Source of the DNA: Pedobacter sp. W3I1
Lineage (GTDB): Bacteria; Bacteroidota; Bacteroidia; Sphingobacteriales; Sphingobacteriaceae
Length of the DNA: 64,000 bases
Direction: 5' to 3'
Assembly (NCBI RefSeq): GCF_030816015.1
Contig: NZ_JAUSXN010000001.1
Coordinates: forward strand, 248,001 to 312,000
The notes under the pieces were generated by a model, which was given only the letters and a program-made list of their open reading frames with translations, did not search any database and was not told where the DNA came from. Of the stretch, positions 62,378-64,000 are shown in pieces. A program made the position numbers and the translations under genes. Position 1 is the stretch's first letter. Each line of letters starts with the position of its first letter.

Positions 62378-63244
62378 TTAATTCAGCCTACTCTTCTTAT
62401 ACTTTAAAGGCGTAATGTTGAATGTATGTTTAAATAACCTGATGAACGAACTTGGGCATTCAAAGCCAACTAAACCCACTATTTCATTTAAAGGATAGGT
62501 GGTGGTTTGCAATAGCTTTTTAGCCCGGTTTAACCTCAATTGCATTAAAAACTGGTATGGGCTAATTTCATATGCTTCTTTAAATGTTCGTAGCAAATGG
62601 TTAACCGATAAACATGCCTGTTCGGCAATATTTTCTAATGTTATGTTTTGATTGTAATTGCTGCTAATATATTCTTTAGCAAGTGTTAATCTTTTTAAAA
62701 CCTCTTCGCGGGTTTTTGTTTTGATAAAGCTGAGTTTATCTAATTTCTGAGCCACCTCTTTATCATAAATTTTATAATAGTTTAAAAGGCAGTGGTACAG
62801 ATATTCATTAATCAGCATTTCGTCTTTCAAGCCTTTATCGAGCTGGCTTTTTAAATGCAGTACATTAAAGCGCATATCGCCAGAAAAGGGATATAGTGAT
62901 TCGATAAACGGAGGTGTTTCCTGAGCTTCTTTCCCGGCAAGTAAACTTTCGTTACTACTCGAAAAAGTATGATGAAAATCTTTAATAAAATTTTCACCAA
63001 AAGAAACTGAAAATGTATTTACAGGACTTATCGAATCTATTTTGCTGCTAAAATTTGTCCCCGCATTTACAACAGCAAAAGTATCGGGGTAAATGCTGAA
63101 TTTACGCTTGTTAATTTCACAATCCTCAGTTCCGTTAAAAACAAATTTAATGGTATAAGCATCGCTCTGTTGCTCATAAAGGGCTTCACAGGTGCTTTCG
63201 CTTATAATTCTATTCCTATTGCTTAATTCTTTTATGTACCTCAT
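62378..63244 (-). CDS. AraC family transcriptional regulator
   Basis: 288 residues from the ATG at 63244, four bases after the VOC stop; an ATG at 63259 would overlap that gene. The N-terminal ~140 residues look like a cupin-type effector domain (YTIKFVFNGTEDCEINKRKF ... YPDTFAVVNAG). The C-terminal double helix-turn-helix is clear: LAKEYISSNYNQNITLENIA, EQACLSVNHLLRTFKEAY, then YPLNEIVGLVGFECPSSFIR and LFKHTFNITPLKYKK. It may control the neighbouring susC/susD pair, which is downstream on the same strand, but the terminator between them means separate transcripts. The VOC gene upstream is probably co-transcribed. Confidence 0.9.
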   Translation of the reverse strand: MRYIKELSNRNRIISESTCEALYEQQSDAYTIKFVFNGTEDCEINKRKFSIYPDTFAVVNAGTNFSSKIDSISPVNTFSVSFGENFIKDFHHTFSSSNESLLAGKEAQETPPFIESLYPFSGDMRFNVLHLKSQLDKGLKDEMLINEYLYHCLLNYYKIYDKEVAQKLDKLSFIKTKTREEVLKRLTLAKEYISSNYNQNITLENIAEQACLSVNHLLRTFKEAYEISPYQFLMQLRLNRAKKLLQTTTYPLNEIVGLVGFECPSSFIRLFKHTFNITPLKYKKSRLN

Positions 63245-63248
63245 AACC

Positions 63249-63615
63249 TTAATCCTCATTATAGTTACGCTGCTCCAATATGATAAAATGATTACCATAA
63301 GGATCAGAAAATTCGATACTTAAACCCTCACTTAAATAAGCTGGTCTATTTTTAAAAATAACCCCTCTCGATTTTAGCCTGCAATAATCTTCTAAACAAT
63401 CATCGCTGGTTAATATAATTTTATTGGTCTGGTTTTGATGCTTCTGTTCTGACAGGAAAATATTGGTCTCATGATCTGCCTTAACCATTATCCCCTTTTT
63501 CCTTTTCAGAAATCATTGTCGATTCTGTAGGCATGCCCAAACAGTTAGTATAGAATGCATCTGCATCATTTAGTTGCTTTACTTGCACATAAAAGGATTT
63601 CGCAGATTGGTTCAT
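63249..63615 (-). pseudogene. VOC family (glyoxalase/bleomycin resistance-like) protein, interrupted by a +1 frameshift at about 63484
   Basis: From the ATG at 63615 the frame reads MNQSAKSFYVQVKQLNDADA, FYTNCLGMPTES, EKEKGDNG and then stops. The second frame starts just there (VKADHETNIFLSEQ) and ends FSDPYGNHFIILEQRN, the metal-binding C-terminal beta strand of VOC proteins. Removing one T of GGTTAAGGC at the junction joins them into about 121 residues, the normal length for a one-module VOC protein. I therefore read it as one gene with an extra base. It could be sequencing error. It lies four bases before the AraC start. Confidence 0.72.
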
Positions 63616-63719
63616 TGCCTGTTTAATTGTATGATGTAAAATTAAACTGAAATTGGTCCCAAAGTATCACCCAAAAAGGGTGATTTTCGCATTATTTTCT
63701 AGTAAAATATGGGTATAGA

Positions 63720-64000
63720 TTAAATAAAGCGCTTTTCCTTAGCTGTTTTAATCGCTTCTGATTTGGAGTTTACATCGAGTTTGATGTAAATATTTTTTAC
63801 ATGGCTCCTTACGGTTTCCTGATCAATAAACAGATCGTTTGCGATTTGAGATTTCGTTTGTCCGTTTGCAATCCGATCTAATATTTCGGTTTCGCGTTTA
63901 GTTAAAGGAGAGTTCAGGTTTTTTTGAAAAGAATGCATTACAATGCGCGCTACATTTGTACTCATGGCCCCTCCTCCTGTACTTACTTCTCTCACGGCAT
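63720..64000 (-). CDS. LuxR-type response regulator, C-terminal fragment
   Basis: The gene enters from the right edge; only the last ~93 codons are present. The beginning (AVREVSTGGGAMSTNVARIV) is the end of a receiver domain as in NarL/FixJ regulators. The LuxR helix-turn-helix follows: LTKRETEILDRIANGQTKSQ, IANDLFIDQETVRSHVKNIY and KLDVNSKSEAIKTAKEK. It would bind DNA when phosphorylated by a histidine kinase not seen here. The ATG-like and GTG codons near 63995 are internal. Confidence 0.88.
   Translation of the reverse strand, partial: AVREVSTGGGAMSTNVARIVMHSFQKNLNSPLTKRETEILDRIANGQTKSQIANDLFIDQETVRSHVKNIYIKLDVNSKSEAIKTAKEKRFI

Noticed and set aside
1..64000. tRNA, rRNA, CRISPR array or riboswitch of a known class
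   Set aside because: I scanned the gaps by eye for cloverleaf ends, CCA, regular spaced repeats and typical riboswitch cores and found none. A covariance search could still find one.

Overview
The window looks like a chromosomal segment of a Bacteroidota bacterium, most likely family Sphingobacteriaceae (Pedobacter-like). The DNA is AT-rich. Recognisable promoters are of the Bacteroidota type (TTG, about 19-20 nt, TAnnTTTG) and Shine-Dalgarno sequences are weak or absent. There are two SusC/SusD pairs, an ECF sigma/FecR pair, the type IX secretion regulator PorX, a fused LpxC-FabZ enzyme and many SPII lipoproteins. The genus is inferred from protein style, not from a marker gene. I see no rRNA, tRNA, CRISPR array or transposase gene.

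Layout. 1-5.1 kb: start of a DUF5118-type metalloprotease, a double-DTG aspartyl protease with PDZ, a PBP4-type D,D-peptidase, a GH18 lipoprotein and an alpha-oxoamine-synthase-like PLP enzyme. 5.2-11.6 kb: ECF sigma, FecR, a SusC receptor broken by a +1 frameshift, and SusD. 11.8-16.7 kb: histidine phosphatase, VanX-type dipeptidase, alanine dehydrogenase, TsaE, PorX. 16.9-22.6 kb: HD hydrolase and the lipid A block lpxD, lpxC/fabZ, lpxA, followed by a GNAT and an ABC ATPase. 22.6-25.2 kb: a candidate small RNA, two tandem EF-P genes (one with an altered tip loop), 5-formyl-THF cyclo-ligase and an unlisted 52-codon gene. 25.3-29.4 kb: formimidoylglutamase, imidazolonepropionase, exonuclease III and a secreted cyclophilin.

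29.5-35.2 kb is a heavy-metal (probably copper) cluster: HYC_CC_PP protein, secreted HMA protein, predicted outer-membrane protein, DUF3347 protein, an HMA-like/AraC fusion regulator, YceI, a DODA-type dioxygenase and an HMA-MauE membrane protein. 35.2-42.4 kb: PIN/DUF6364 toxin-antitoxin pair, DUF6265, YfiT/DinB protein, aldehyde dehydrogenase, FAD-like secreted protein, S9 peptidase. 42.7-43.9 kb is a peroxiredoxin-thioredoxin-DUF6952 operon. A 254-bp direct repeat and PEP carboxylase follow. 47.7-52.3 kb is a TetR-TolC-HlyD-DHA2 efflux operon with a perfect palindromic operator candidate. 52.4-55.8 kb: a GH9 plus NodB-deacetylase fusion broken by a +1 frameshift, a small membrane protein and a DUF2911 protein. 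56.8-64 kb: an NTF2-like protein, a second SusC/SusD pair, an AraC regulator, a frameshifted VOC protein and the end of a LuxR-type response regulator.

Three features run through the window. Intergenic spaces carry palindromic REP-like elements of a few families (for example CGTCATYTCGA...TCGAAATGACG). Three genes have a -7 box so close to ATG that their mRNAs should be leaderless. Three genes are each interrupted by what looks like a single extra base, so sequencing error must be excluded before calling them pseudogenes.
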